Made by a program: the position numbers and the translations under genes. A model generated the notes under the pieces. The model did not search any database and was not told the origin of the DNA. It was given only the letters and a program-made list of their open reading frames with translations. A stretch of 64,000 nt of DNA from Acanthosepion lycidas (lineage: Eukaryota > Mollusca > Cephalopoda > Sepiida > Sepiidae), in the NCBI GenBank assembly GCA_963932145.1, contig OZ010577.1:16779589-16843588 (forward strand), in the 5' to 3' direction. The number at the start of each line of letters is the position of its first letter. Positions within the stretch are counted from its first letter, which is position 1. Positions 45,336 to 56,694 of the stretch are shown here, piece after piece.

Positions 45336-46853
45336 ATCCTGTTTTTATAGTCTGTATCATGATTAAAATTAGCTTCAAATAAATTCTTTAAATTTTAAAA
45401 AAGAAACTCATTCAGCAGAATCTTATAGACTGGTGCTACAAAATCACAAAGGATTTTACCAAATAGCAAAGTCTCCATCACTTGAATATTTCTAACAGCA
45501 GCTTATAGCAAAGAAAACAGCATCTTACCTCGTCAAACCAAGCAACAGCATGTTGTGTGTATCCTACAATGGAAAATGTAGTGAAAAAGAAAATTACTTA
45601 CCAAAAAAAAAAAAAAAAAGACATGTATTCCACATGACATGCTGAAGATGGAATATTTGAATTAGAAACAAGTCAGGAGTCATTATAAAAGTATTTTGAT
45701 ATGCTAAAATTGAGCATCTTCTCCCAGTTGTCGATGAATGAAAAAAAAATGCTTGGCCAATAAAAGCAAAAGAGAAAATAAAGTTTGTGGATTTTGGCTA
45801 CTGCATTTGTCGGAGAGTGAGTTATTTTTCTGACTGGTTATGCGCATTGTGATTTGTGAGATAGTACCTGTGAATCGAGTTTTTGGCATTTCTTTCTGTC
45901 CCTGATATTCGAGTCTGAACTTAGTGATTTATTCTCTGCGTTGTGGAAGTAATCTGTGACAAATATTTCCTTTGCAATCCCAGAATGCTTACACAGCTAG
46001 AACAGAAATGGGTAACACATGTAAGTAGAAGAGAAAATATAATCAAAATGTTAACTTTCTATACTACCAACAACAAAAGATTTGAAAGGAAACTGCTATC
46101 AATATTAGAAAGAGCTATGACAGTGAACTTGGAAATGGTTAATATTATCATTCCTATTTAATGATACATGAAACATAATTGTTATTTATTAAACTTAGCT
46201 GAATCTGTGAAAAAGAAAATGGTAGCTTACCTCATGAATAGAAAAACGTCCACATTGCTGCTACTGTCAACAAAGACAAACCACCCAGATGAGGTTTGTG
46301 CTAAGGACACAAACATACAAATTTTCTTTTATCCTGAGTTACAAATGCTTTATAAATTTCTGATTGTTACCAGGCAGTGGGTTAGCAGCGTCTTCACTGT
46401 TTGAGTGCCACCTACAGATTTTGAGATCATTGCTTTCTACAATAATCTAACACAAGGACACAACCTTAGTGTGCTGAGTGAATGTTTAGCTATATTTTTA
46501 CTCATGTAGTGTGTATGCTAACCATTGTTTCAAGGTAAGCATGCAAAGTATTTTTTCATGAGGCTTCTGAAGAGATATTTACTAAACTTAGCCAGGTCAA
46601 TATGATAGGACACAGAATACTCATGAAATGATTTAAAAATATAGATGTTAAAATTGCTTCATGCATAGTTGTTACTAAGCTTAACTTTGTCTGGCACAAG
46701 GACACGGGATCATCCAGTAAGGATGGAAATTTTTCTACAATCAGTTTGCAAAACTAGTTCATTAATCATCACTAAGAGACTTGCTAGCCAGTGCACTATG
46801 GTAGGCGGCCAAATTAGAAGTAGTTAAGTGATACAAAGTATTTGAAAATAAAA
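45336..46853. repeat. Intron with diverged repeats of the 45105-45190 segment
   Basis: GAAAATGGTAGCTTACCTCRT followed by AAAAACSTCCACATTG occurs at 45127-45178 and 46216-46256, and a weaker version at 45513-45550. These are remnants of the same element; coding potential is not convincing. Confidence 0.5.
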
Positions 46854-46934
46854 TTCATAGGAAAGATTCCATTATAATAATTCATAGGAAAGATTCCATT
46901 ATAATAATTCATAGGAAAGATGCTATTATAATAA
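46854..46934. repeat. 27-bp tandem repeat, three units
   Basis: TTCATAGGAAAGATTCCATT plus ATAATAA, units starting at 46854, 46881 and 46908; the third differs at two adjacent positions. Confidence 0.95.
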
Positions 46935-47634
46935 TGTACATGGGGAGAGATAATTGTATTGTTGTTGGAAAGTTAATTGTTGTTCATTTTTAACAATTTC
47001 AAATGAAATAATCTCATTGATCCCATTTCTTTGTTTATGATACAACAAAGAGTGTTGTTTTTGCTTTAAGCTTTGAAAGTTGTGTATCAACATACAGTTC
47101 TATTTAAAGATGCTCTCATTGTTCCAGCCAAGACCAGAGATATTTTCCACATCATTGTTCAAATAAAATTAGCTTCTAAATAAAAATTAGTTTGTTTGGT
47201 TTATTATGATTTTGTTACGAATTTTTATCTTTGTTATATGCCACCTTATTGTTGCTGTTTTTTATTACAATACTCTGGGTTTGATATGTTCTTCAGCATT
47301 AGTTTATTTCTATTTTGATTCCACCTTATTATTGTTGCTTTTTATTATGACACTCTTTCTATACACTCTTCATTATGACTTATTTTACTATTGGTTTTAC
47401 TCCTGCATTGTGTTTTTTTTTTTTTTTTTTATCTGAACATTTCAGGTTGGTTGGGAAAATGATCGTAACAACAACATCGTAAAGTACCTTAAAAGACATT
47501 AATGAAATCAAATATATTTGCAGGGGATTCTAATAACCTCTAGGGTAGAAGGTTGTAAAAAAAAATATCCAAAAATGAACAAATTGTTTTGTAACGTGAA
47601 CCTGAGGCTAGTGTACCTTACTTGGTGATTCTAT
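46935..47634. other. Unassigned intron sequence
   Basis: Nothing recognised; T-run at 47411-47430. Confidence 0.4.
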
Positions 47635-47800
47635 GGTGGTTGTGGTTGGAAAGACTGGCTGCCATTCAAGGCTAGAGATCCTAGTCTACCTTATTTAACC
47701 CATAGATAGAATAAGAGATGAATTCTTGCCTTTCCTAAGAGTATTAATGCAAAGAGACAAAATTTGAACTTTGGTTGAGGTACAAAATGTGATTATCTCC
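47635..47800 (-). repeat. SINE fragment
   Basis: On the - strand: CTCAACCAAAGTTCAAATTT (B-box-like), TGCATTAATACTCTTAGGAA, TAAATAAGGTAGACTAGGAT, CTTGAATGGCAGCCAGTC, in the order of the SINE at 11461. Confidence 0.55.
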
Positions 47801-47890
47801 CTTTGGTTGAGATGAAGTCACTTTGGTCATGTGACATCACTTTATACAAAAGTGATTAGTTTGTCACTTGGCATTAAAACCGAATGGTTG

Positions 47891-47926
<36 letters not shown>

Positions 47927-47927
47927 G

Positions 47928-48196
47928 CCCAGGCCTCTTTTCCTGAGCTGAAATTAAATCTGCCTTCTCCAGCCAGCTTACAAGCACTGTTTTCCTATGG
48001 AAATATATCTTCACCAGATATAGAAACAATCTCTGGCTTGTCCTCAATTTGGGAAAAATCCATGACTCCCCATTTCCTTGTCCTCGCTAGTGCCATAGCA
48101 GATAAATATGGCCTATTCAAATCTGGAATCCTAAATATAGCTTCTCCAGAAACACAGAAGGATCTCTGGGCCAATTCCCACTGGGAATTAATACAA
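47928..48196 (+). other. Orphan exon-like ORF
   Basis: A 32-base T-tract and ATAG acceptor precede an 89-codon open frame that ends exactly at CAA|GTAAGA, a good donor. The protein reads ASFPELKLNLPSPASLQALF, then SGLSSIWEKSMTPHFLVLAS, then ETQKDLWANSHWELIQ: protein-like and soluble, family not recognised. It enters in phase 1 and leaves in phase 0. Spliced after the GC-donor MFSD10 exon (phase 2), it would read S-P-G-L-F-S then TGA, so it cannot be a normal MFSD10 coding exon. It could be a poison exon, part of a nested or fossil gene, or a captured exon. Confidence 0.4.
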
Positions 48197-49257
48197 GTAA
48201 GACTCTCTTTTCTTTTCCTTTTCACACTGCTTGTGTAGACATGTTACAGTTTCTCTGTGTGAGATAAATATAAATATCTATATATAATTTTGTGTATGAC
48301 TTGGTAATATAAAACTCTCTCTGAGAACTGAGCAGGTTTGTCGTTCCTTTTCTTTCTGTTCTGTCCATGAAGTAAAGTGTTATTATATCATGGATATAAT
48401 GCAAATGGAAGCTATTCCTATCTTCCATGGCTCACTAATTATCTTATCCAATGACATGTGATATTCTTAACCTGCTTCATCTGGCAACCATGGGATGATA
48501 ATATTAACCCCTATTATCAGGTCATACCAATGTGATATATTATTAGTATCTCATTACCTTTAAACTACCTGAACATCTTGATGAAAATTCATGTTGTGAA
48601 AACTATAAATGTGATTCATTTCACACTGATGGAAGAGGAAGGCAAACAAGATATCTTTCATTTATTCCATATGTCAACTGACAGAGAGAGAGAGAGACTG
48701 ACTGACTTCTTACTTTTAACACCTGAAATGATACATGAGTGAATAGTATTAAGATGCATGGATGATATGCTTAGCCTGAGGGTGGATGGCTTGCCCTTTT
48801 TGATGGAAACTCCAATTCTTCTCTTTGATTTGGTCTGTCCAAATCAATACCATTCCCTCATTGTCTGACTTAATTTCATTTTCATCAGAGGTGAGATGAT
48901 CTCTAGCATTATCTTTCAATCCAAGTTTCTTTTAAGCTTTTGACAATGCATAAAAATTAGTTGATAATGCAGACATTTAAAAGAAGCCATCACTTGTTTG
49001 CTTTTAAGTGAATTTCTTGTTTTAATTCATTTTTTTTTTAAATTGTATTTAAAAAAACAACTGAAATGTTATTCAGAATTTTAATTACTTATTGGTTGTT
49101 AGAAAATATAAAATATTGAGCTTAAAGCCATCTTAGAAATGTAAATAATATTTCTAATATATTTTCACTCTCTCACAAGGTTTTCTCTTTGCTTATTTTC
49201 TTTTTCCTCTCTGTGAGCAATTCTATTTATGCATTTTCCCCACTTCCTGTTGGGTAA

Positions 49258-49259
<2 letters not shown>
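48197..49259. other. Unassigned intron sequence
   Basis: Short (GA)n patch near 48683; nothing else recognised. Confidence 0.4.
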
Positions 49260-49296
<37 letters not shown>

Positions 49297-49349
49297 TTAT
49301 GTGTAGTACTTAGTGGAAAGCGCTCAATATCAGTGATAGAGCTAAAATA
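49260..49349. repeat. (TA)n microsatellite and spacer
   Basis: TA run at 49260-49293, next to the foldback element. Confidence 0.9.
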
Positions 49350-49687
49350 TTCAGTTGTATGGATGAGTTTGTGAGCCTGGGTTTCACACTTTTACAATCA
49401 TCAGACAAACAGGTTTATTTTTTAAAATTAGATCTATTTATGCTTGTTTGACCATGTTTGGTGGTAGGAGGGGGAATCTACTGTTTGTTTGGGGTGACAC
49501 TCTCATATGCATAGACACACATATATACAGGTGTACGCATTTTAGTGTCACCCCAAAATTCCCCCTCCCACCACCAAACTTAGTCAAACAAGCATAAATA
49601 GATCCAATTTTAAAAAATAAACCAGTTTGTCTGATGATTGTAAAAGCATGAAACCTAAGATCACAAACTCGTATCCATACAACTGAA

Positions 49688-49719
<32 letters not shown>

Positions 49720-49720
49720 T
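49350..49720. mobile_element. Foldback (long inverted repeat) element
   Basis: Left arm 49350-49502 and right arm 49544-49687 are complementary with few mismatches, for example TACAATCATCAGACAAAC against GTTTGTCTGATGATTGTA, and TTTATGCTTGTTTGAC against GTCAAACAAGCATAAA. The spacer is about 40 nt and contains a CATATGCATAGAC stretch. The transcript would form a hairpin of roughly 145 bp. No ORF; a (TA)(CA) microsatellite follows the right arm. Family not identified. Confidence 0.85.
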
Positions 49721-50499
49721 ATGGTTGTTTGTACATTTTTTCTTCATTTGTTGAACCATCTGAGGATTGCTTCATAGCATGAAACTTGAAATCATAAAGA
49801 AGTTTATTCTTCTGGCATTTTAAATTGGATTCCAGCTCTATTTTGTGTTACCTTTCTAAATGAAAATTTCTACTCTAGATTTCTGATCATTTTTCATGTT
49901 ATTGAGTTAAGGTTTTAAATGCATTTTAGTTTTTGTTCTTCATGGCTCCACCAATTCTAGTTATATAAGAAATGTATAAAGAATATTTTAAGTATATATA
50001 TCAACAATCTTATGCAACTGATTTTTTTTTTTTATTAGTAATGCATTTGAGTAGATGTCCCTGGTTTTTAAACGGTGGAATTGACAGGTATGAAAATAAA
50101 ATTAGTAGACAAAGGCTGTAAAAGTTCCTAGTGAGATATCAATTTCTGAGCCTGAATAATTGATCATTGCTTTGCTGTGAGGTCTCTTGTGGCTAATTAC
50201 TTAAGCATACCTAGCTTAATGGTGTTTTTCACCAGGATAAATGGAATTCAGGTTGGGTACATTCCTTTTAATAAACTTCCCAGTAGATATCAATTTCACT
50301 TGTATTTTTTTTAAAAGGATATCTACACAGATATGGGTATCCATTAAATATAATCAAGATACAAGAATATTTAAAATTTGTATACATGCAGATACAAATG
50401 AGGATTTGGGGTTTATGTTGTGCTTACACTAACAAGATTTGTGGCTGTTTTCTTGTTTTTGTTTTGTTTTTATTTAAAAAATTTTATTTTATTTTGCAG
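49721..50499. other. Unassigned intron sequence
   Basis: Nothing recognised. Confidence 0.4.
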
Positions 50500-50555
50500 C
50501 ATGCAACAAGGCAAAATGTTCTTCTTTATTGGATCCTTCATGGCTTTAGTCCAAG
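50500..50555 (+). CDS. MFSD10: MFSD10 exon (TM8, 56 nt)
   Basis: A 56-nt exon, acceptor TTATTTTGCAG and donor GTAAAA, phase 2 to phase 1. It encodes MQQGKMFFFIGSFMALVQ, which is nearly the human LQQGKMFFLIG...ATIQ segment. It forms TM8 together with its flanks. The first base completes the serine codon begun before the GC-AG intron. The short length and strong conservation make the call secure despite the size. Confidence 0.9.
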
Positions 50556-51969
50556 GTAAAAAAAAAACAAAACATTACTACTCAACAAAGTTTGTCCAGT
50601 ATATAGCTAGCCATTTTTATCTCAGAAATCAGTTATGTGGCCTTGATTTATCTTGCTAGAAGGGACTCTACTGTCTATGTATGAACACACTCTTCTGTAG
50701 ATTGACTCTGGTGACAATGAGCTTGGATAGAATTGCAGTCACATCAAGTAGATTCTTCATGCTACTTGGAGAGATTTTTGACAGAACAACATATCACCTA
50801 AGTCTTTCAAAGAATTATGGCCAAGATTTGTCACTTTGGATTTTCTCAAAGCTAAAACTACCATGAACAATATTAAGAAGAATGTGATGAGTCATCTGAT
50901 GGTGACTTCCAAATATGACTTTGCAGATTGTTTTGAAAAAATAGATGGATGATGAGATAAGTGTTAGATCTTGAGGAGATACTTTGAAGGGTGGGTGACT
51001 AATGTACTATTGTTCTAAATAGGCTTTTGCTTCATTAAGTAATTGTTTATATAATGGACGTACTTTATACTCAATTTCCTGCTCAGAAAAAAGTATCTCG
51101 CTTGTGCTGTTTTTTTTAAGTTCATTATTTTTTCTGTAACTCATTTAAAATTATTATCAGAGAATACACAATTGTTGGCTATGAATATTAAGTTATTATT
51201 TTTGACTGTTGTCCACTGGTTGATTGTTAGTTAATCATTGAGTCACTTAGTGAAGATTGTATGACTGCCTTGATATAAATAAATATCAATTTTTCTTGAG
51301 ACCTTATGTTTTGTAGGAATCTTCCCAAAGAATAAAATACAATCTGACTTTATTCAGATATCTTCAGTCAAAGTCTCTTCATCATCATTGAATATTGTTT
51401 TCTATTTGATTGTTGTTCATTCTGGTGCTAATTCAATAATTTTCCTTCTGTCATGTTATCTAAAAAGTTGACTCTTCTAATGTTTTTGCATTTTCAACTA
51501 TTTGTGCCATTGTGTTTTTTTATTTTTATTTCCGTTCCTTTTCTTTTTTACCTTCATTTCTGCTCACTGTCCTTGCCTTGCATTTCATGCACTTCAAACT
51601 TCAACCTTTGTGAGTTTCATGCAGTTTTTATGTGCATTCTGTAAACTCTGATCCGTTCCAGCTCTTCTAATGATAATAGGAATGGATAAAAATGATCCAT
51701 TCTATTTGTTGTATTTGCTAAACTGTACAATTTTTTTCATATTCCTTCTTCGGAAACAAATTCTTCAAAAAGATTGCTCTTTAGAAATTTTGCTAATTTC
51801 ACTAAAAAATTTAAAAACAGCCAGAAAATGTAGTTAATACACTCGAATAATCAATTGTTTTTGAGATTCTATTTTGATACATTTGGTGTTAACTTTTGTC
51901 AATCCTGTCTGCATCTTTTGAATTTTTTGAACACTGCTTTTATTTACGTCCATTTCTTCTTTTTGCAAG
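50556..51969. other. Short intron, unassigned
   Basis: No recognised element; ends TTTTTGCAAG. Confidence 0.4.
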
Positions 51970-52022
51970 GCTGTTGCACCAGACGCATTCCATTTGGGAA
52001 GGAAAAGTATGTGGCCACCATT
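51970..52022 (+). CDS. MFSD10: MFSD10 exon (TM8-TM9 loop, 53 nt)
   Basis: A 53-nt exon, acceptor TTTTTGCAAG and donor GTAAGT, phase 1 to phase 0. It encodes (G)CCTRRIPFGKEKYVATI. The RRI-x-x-G core aligns with ARRIHPGGE of human MFSD10, the basic loop between TM8 and TM9. It is the smallest visible exon. The call rests on position, phase agreement on both sides and the RRI core. Confidence 0.82.
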
Positions 52023-52261
52023 GTAAGTTTGTTTTTCTTACTTTATCACAAGTCCAAATATAAAAAGTTGGCATTTGCCCTTTCAAGTTAAACTCTTGCA
52101 AAGTTTCCCTTCAAACCCATAATTCCAGTGTTACAAAAATCCTTGTAAAATATTTTATCTGCAATTATCCTCATTATTAAGAAGTTTACCTCCTTGATGA
52201 TTTTTGTGTGTAAAAACAGAAATTCCAGGTGTCTTTTTAGGAAATTTATTGATATTTAATG

Positions 52262-52480
52262 TGCAGATGGTGCAACAGTTATCAGCGAGAAATGCATAAT
52301 TGGGGAGATTAGTTCAAATTTGAGCCTAGTCTGTTGTGTTCCATTCACACTAATGCCTTTTGGAAAGACATGAATCCATTTCTCTACAAGTTCTGGGTTA
52401 AATACCAAAGTAGATTTGGCTCTCTAGATTGCAATAGGCAAAAGTGTTTTCTATATGATATAAAAAAAGATACTGGCTCA
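52262..52480 (+). repeat. tRNA-headed SINE, diverged
   Basis: GGTGCAACAGTTATCAGCGA, GAGATTAGTTCAAATTTGAG (B-box-like), CACTAATGCCTTTTGGAAAG, GTTAAATACCAAAGTAGATT, GGCTCTCTAGATTGCAATAG. Confidence 0.55.
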
Positions 52481-52577
52481 CCTTAATTGCAGCTATGTGC
52501 AGATTTTAGTAATTTCCTATTTTACGTTCATAAAATCAAAACAATATCAAAGTTTATTTCAGTAAAACATTACAAAA

Positions 52578-52838
52578 TTAAATACTCGTTTTATTTTTGT
52601 ACAGACTCCTGTACCAGGTTTTACTATTGTTAATATCTCCCCGATTTATTAAACCACACTCCATGTTGCACTTTTGACACATAAGAGAATTTTTGGTCAA
52701 TCCATGGTGGGTACACCACAGAATACAAGTAAACCGATCTGGCATAGATCGTGTCATGAGTGTTTGCTTTTTGTTGATTACCTGTTGTACAATAAGTATT
52801 TTATTGGATTTACATGGAAACAAGGAGAAGCAGACCAT
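52578..52838 (-). pseudogene. Possible IS1595/ISXO2-like transposase N-terminal fragment
   Basis: The - strand ORF contains HHGLTKNSLMCQKCNMECGL, then INNSKTWYRSLYKNKTSI. This resembles the zinc-binding start of ISXO2/IS1595-type transposases found in animal genomes: GLL...CxxC...M-x-L, then W-x-C...C...SIR-x-GS. The second cysteine pair is lost and the following DDE domain is absent. Family assignment is by pattern only. Confidence 0.35.
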
Positions 52839-52928
52839 TTGCCAGGTTTATGGAAATGGAACTAATTTTAAACAAGAGCTAAAATTAGCTCTGATTTTAA
52901 ACAAATTCGATTTTATGAACATAAAATA

Positions 52929-54450
52929 AGAAATTACCCATTTTCTTAAGAGATAAAAATAATTATCTAAAACTTTACAAAAACATAAATAATATTACTG
53001 TTATCTTGAGAATTTTAGGATTACTGTGTTGATCTGTTTTAATGATTCTTCCATCAGCTTATCCAGAACTTTTAAATTGTTTTCAAATGGTACACTGAAA
53101 AAGAGGCTAAAAAATCAGCTTGGCTGAGCTGAAAATGTTTTTTATGATATAAAAAGGTCATGTGGTGTAGTATTTCTATTTGTTATTTTAATTACTTTTT
53201 TATTCTATGAAAGAAAAAAAAATGTTAAATGATGTTTACTGTATTTTGTCTACTATAGAATTTGTGTTTTTCCTACAAACACATTAAATTTTGAGGATTC
53301 TTTTTGCCATTTCCTTATCTAAATAAGAAAGGCTAATTGGAATTCTGTCAATGTCTTCCAGCTTTTCTTTGACAAGATCACATTCTCTGGAAGAAGTTTT
53401 GCATTAACTTTTTATTTAGTAATATCCCTTTAAAATATTTATTGTATGTAATTGATGATTTTGCCTTTTTTTTTTTTTTTTTTTTAAATAAATGCACTCA
53501 AATATGAGAATGTGTCATGTAGACCAATGGTTAGGAAGCAACTTAGGCTAATCATTTATTTGTGTGAGTAAGTTCTGGGTGCTATATAATTGTAGCCTTG
53601 TATCAGACTATATTATGCATAATAAATACCTACAGTTTTAATAAAGTGAATTATTCTCTTGTACATTGAAGCATTTTACAAGATCTTATTCTACTGAGAA
53701 ACTACAAACTAACCAAGGTGTTAATATTTTGGTTAGTTTTTGAGTTTAGTCATGGTCAGTTTTTGCTTTAGAAATTCATTTTAAATAATTTATGATCGGA
53801 ATTCTATTTGTTTGTTGTTAGAACTTTGAGAATAGAACAATTTCAGTTTAGTTGGGCTGCTAGTTTCCAAGTAATTTGTAATAAAGCAGAAACTGATAAA
53901 AACAAAGTGGGTAGAGAAGGTTTGTACAAGGGAGATAAATGCAGGTCTGTTAAGAGGTTTTGAATTTTTTTAACCCATTAATCACATCATAAAATCTGGT
54001 ATTAATTATAAAAATTCAGGATTATAAGAAAAAAAAAAAAATTATTATAGGTTTATAAAAACTTAGTATTATAGATTTCTACCATAATTCAATAATACCT
54101 ATAGTGGGTTATCAGTTATAGTGAAGTGTATGAGTGTTGAAATAGACTAGTTTGATTTGGCCTTGTTAGTTAGATAGCCCACCATAAGAGGGGGTATAAA
54201 ACAAGAAAATCAAATTGTAAAGTGAAACAACAAATTTATATTCATATAAATCAATTAAGGTCTTTACAAATAAAATGTATTTTGGTTGATACAAGGTCGT
54301 CAAAATGTTCATAGTAGTCCTTGCAAGAATGAGTTTGTGTATGTAGGCAGGAACATACACGTGGATGTATGTATGTATGATTGTTATCGTAGGGTAGGAA
54401 TGTCTTTGAAGTAATCGCTCAGTCTTAAAATGTTCCGTTCGTTTATCAAG
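52929..54450. other. Unassigned intron sequence
   Basis: T-run at 53467-53485; nothing recognised. Confidence 0.4.
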
Positions 54451-54451
54451 T

Positions 54452-54678
54452 ATGATGTAATGAATATGCATACACCTGGGTTCCCCTTCACAGTAATCAT
54501 TGGCTGGTGTCAGCCATAAATACAGACTGATGTGGAGGCACAGGATGATACCTATTGCCTACCACTACAACAAGGACCAGTCCATTACGGTTACCTGCTA
54601 GTTTGTCCTACCCAGTTACAGTAGTCAACAACCACTTTGCTACTTCGAACAAATATATCCCTTTCCAAGACATATCAA
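54452..54678. repeat. Unknown repeat, inverted partner of 17203-17446
   Basis: Complement of the copy at 17.2 kb. Blocks: CATACACCTGGGTTCCCCTT, CAATCATTGGCTGGTGT-like, TATTGCCTACCACTA, AAGGACCAGTCCATTACGG, CTACTTCGAACAAATATATC. Confidence 0.8.
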
Positions 54679-55414
54679 AGTATAAAAGAGATGAGGGAGA
54701 AAGTTAGAGATAATAATAACGATCACTTGACGTTTGTCAAGGGACGTATTAATACACTTTTCTCTGGTGACAGGCGAACTTGCCTGTCTTTTATTTTGTT
54801 TGTGGGGCTTGAAAAAGTCATTTGGGAATTCACTCCCAGATATGATTTTGGCCTTTCTATTGGACAACTTTGTGTCGGCTCACGAAAAAGTTCCGTAAAA
54901 GAATTTGTTTCTGAGAACTGAAGATTATTTGAATTTTGTTTTTAAATGTTTCCTAGTTTTCTATTGGCCGGAAAACATTTCGCATCAAGGTGTGAAATTT
55001 CACGAGTTTTGTTTTGGATTAACTTTTGTGTGTGTTAAGCAAAGTTTATAAATTCGAGTCTTTTTAATTTCTAACAAAATCAATAAGTCAGTGCTTAGCA
55101 TTTGAATTTTAAATCTAGATCTTGTTTTGTTCACTACATTCCCACTGCTCCAAATTTGGGATGGGGGACATTAATTACTGAAAAAATAAGAGGATTAAGC
55201 AAAGAAAAGTCCTTGACCTATCTGCAATCATTTCCATTAAGCATAATGGCAATCCAGTGATAGTACTTAATAATATTAAGTCTAGTGATAATTATTTGCA
55301 AATAATTATAAGAAATTCTATAAAGAGAAATATGACTTGACATCAAGTGAAAGTGGCATGTATGGATTTTATAAAATGGCAAACACTTAGGACACTTAAT
55401 CTGTATAATATATG
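54679..55414. other. Unassigned intron sequence
   Basis: Nothing recognised. Confidence 0.4.
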
Positions 55415-55600
55415 CTTATTTATTTATTTATTTATTATGCCTCTTGATTCCTTGGGGAACATAGTGCTGCGACAACACCTCTCCAATGGACATAGTTCTA
55501 GGTGATCCTTTTCAGCTCAGCCCATGTCGTGCTGGCTGCCTTCACCTCTGAATCAACCCACTTTTCCCTTCTCTTGTGGATTCCAGTCAAGGGGCTGCTT
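55415..55600 (-). mobile_element. RTE-type LINE 3' end
   Basis: On the - strand: KWVDSEVKAASTTWAELKRI, T, one in-frame stop (55498-55500), then NYVHWRGVVAALCSPRNQEA and TAA. This is the 'W...A...W...WR-x-x-V-x-ALC' signature at the C-terminus of RTE-like ORF2. A (TAAA)n run follows immediately (55415-55437 on the + strand reads as TTTA repeats), matching the short microsatellite tail of RTE elements. Confidence 0.6.
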
Positions 55601-56690
55601 GGTGACACTAGAAGCAGAATTGCAGAGTGTGTGTCCAATCTATGGAAAATAATGTAAATTCCTAAAAAGTCCAATGTTTTATAAAAATAGATGTTATTCA
55701 CAATATTTACAGATTTTTTCTTTCTACTTTCGTGTCCCAATCTCTTGTTAAGGCTTGAGCATCTTGATTGAAATATGTATATTTTTTAACTCTTTTCTAT
55801 AGTGAAACCTATTTTTCTGAAATATCTTTTAATAGATTTTATAAATTTCCATCAAAAATAGCACTGGCTGCTCGGACAAATGAATATTGCATGTTTCCTT
55901 ATAAGTAAATGTCTAATATTACTATTACCATTAATTAGCTTCATTAAAAAAAAAAAAAATATAAATGTCATTCAGGGAAAGTAACTCTGTCTTACTTAAA
56001 TTAACATAGTTATTTCCCTTATTATTCACAGCCTCAATGTTGTTAAAATAAACTTTAGAAATTCTGGGGTTTAACCCTCCACCCCCCCCCAATTTTTTTT
56101 TACATTTCACTAACGTTGAAATAAAGACTACAAAATATGAACTTATTTTTTTCATTGTATTCTATAGGCAGCTACACGAAATTTTATATAAAAATATCTG
56201 ATAGGTGCCACCATAGATAAGTACAGTTTTTCTGCAATGAAAGCAAAAAGTCAACACCCTCCTGTTTTAAAATGTTTGCCAAAAATCAGGGATTTATCCT
56301 ATTTTCTGCACTTATTAATTTATGAATTGATATTTTGTCAAGAAACATTTAATAAAACTAAAATAAAAACTTTTTTTTTTTTTTTTTTTTTTTGAGATTT
56401 GATGTTTGCATAATTTAATAAAACACATTATTTTCTTTGATTTGATAGAAAAAAAATAGCTCTAAACTTATTTTAAAAAATTACATGTAATTTTTGATTG
56501 CAATTTTGAAATTAATCTCATTGCTGTTCATTACAGGAATTTATTTTATTAAAAGACAATTTGAAGATTTAAAAAATGTAAAGTTTAATGCGTGAACCAT
56601 TTTAAAGAGAATTTTATTTTATTTTTAGCAACTGTTAGAATATTTTTGGTATGGATGTAGGAAAAGGAAATCTGATATTTTGTGTTGAGT
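55601..56690. other. Unassigned intron sequence
   Basis: C-run near 56082-56091, T-run at 56372-56393; nothing recognised. Confidence 0.4.
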
Positions 56691-56694
56691 AGCT

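Noticed and set aside
46854..46934. Repeat array considered as CRISPR-like
   Set aside because: Units are contiguous without spacers and the genome is eukaryotic.
47206..47436. Hydrophobic 76-codon ORF that could be a membrane peptide
   Set aside because: Composition follows a T-rich strand and ends in a poly-T run; no signal of selection.
54637..54921. 94-codon + strand ORF
   Set aside because: Overlaps the unknown repeat and an antisense ORF of similar length; no recognisable domain.
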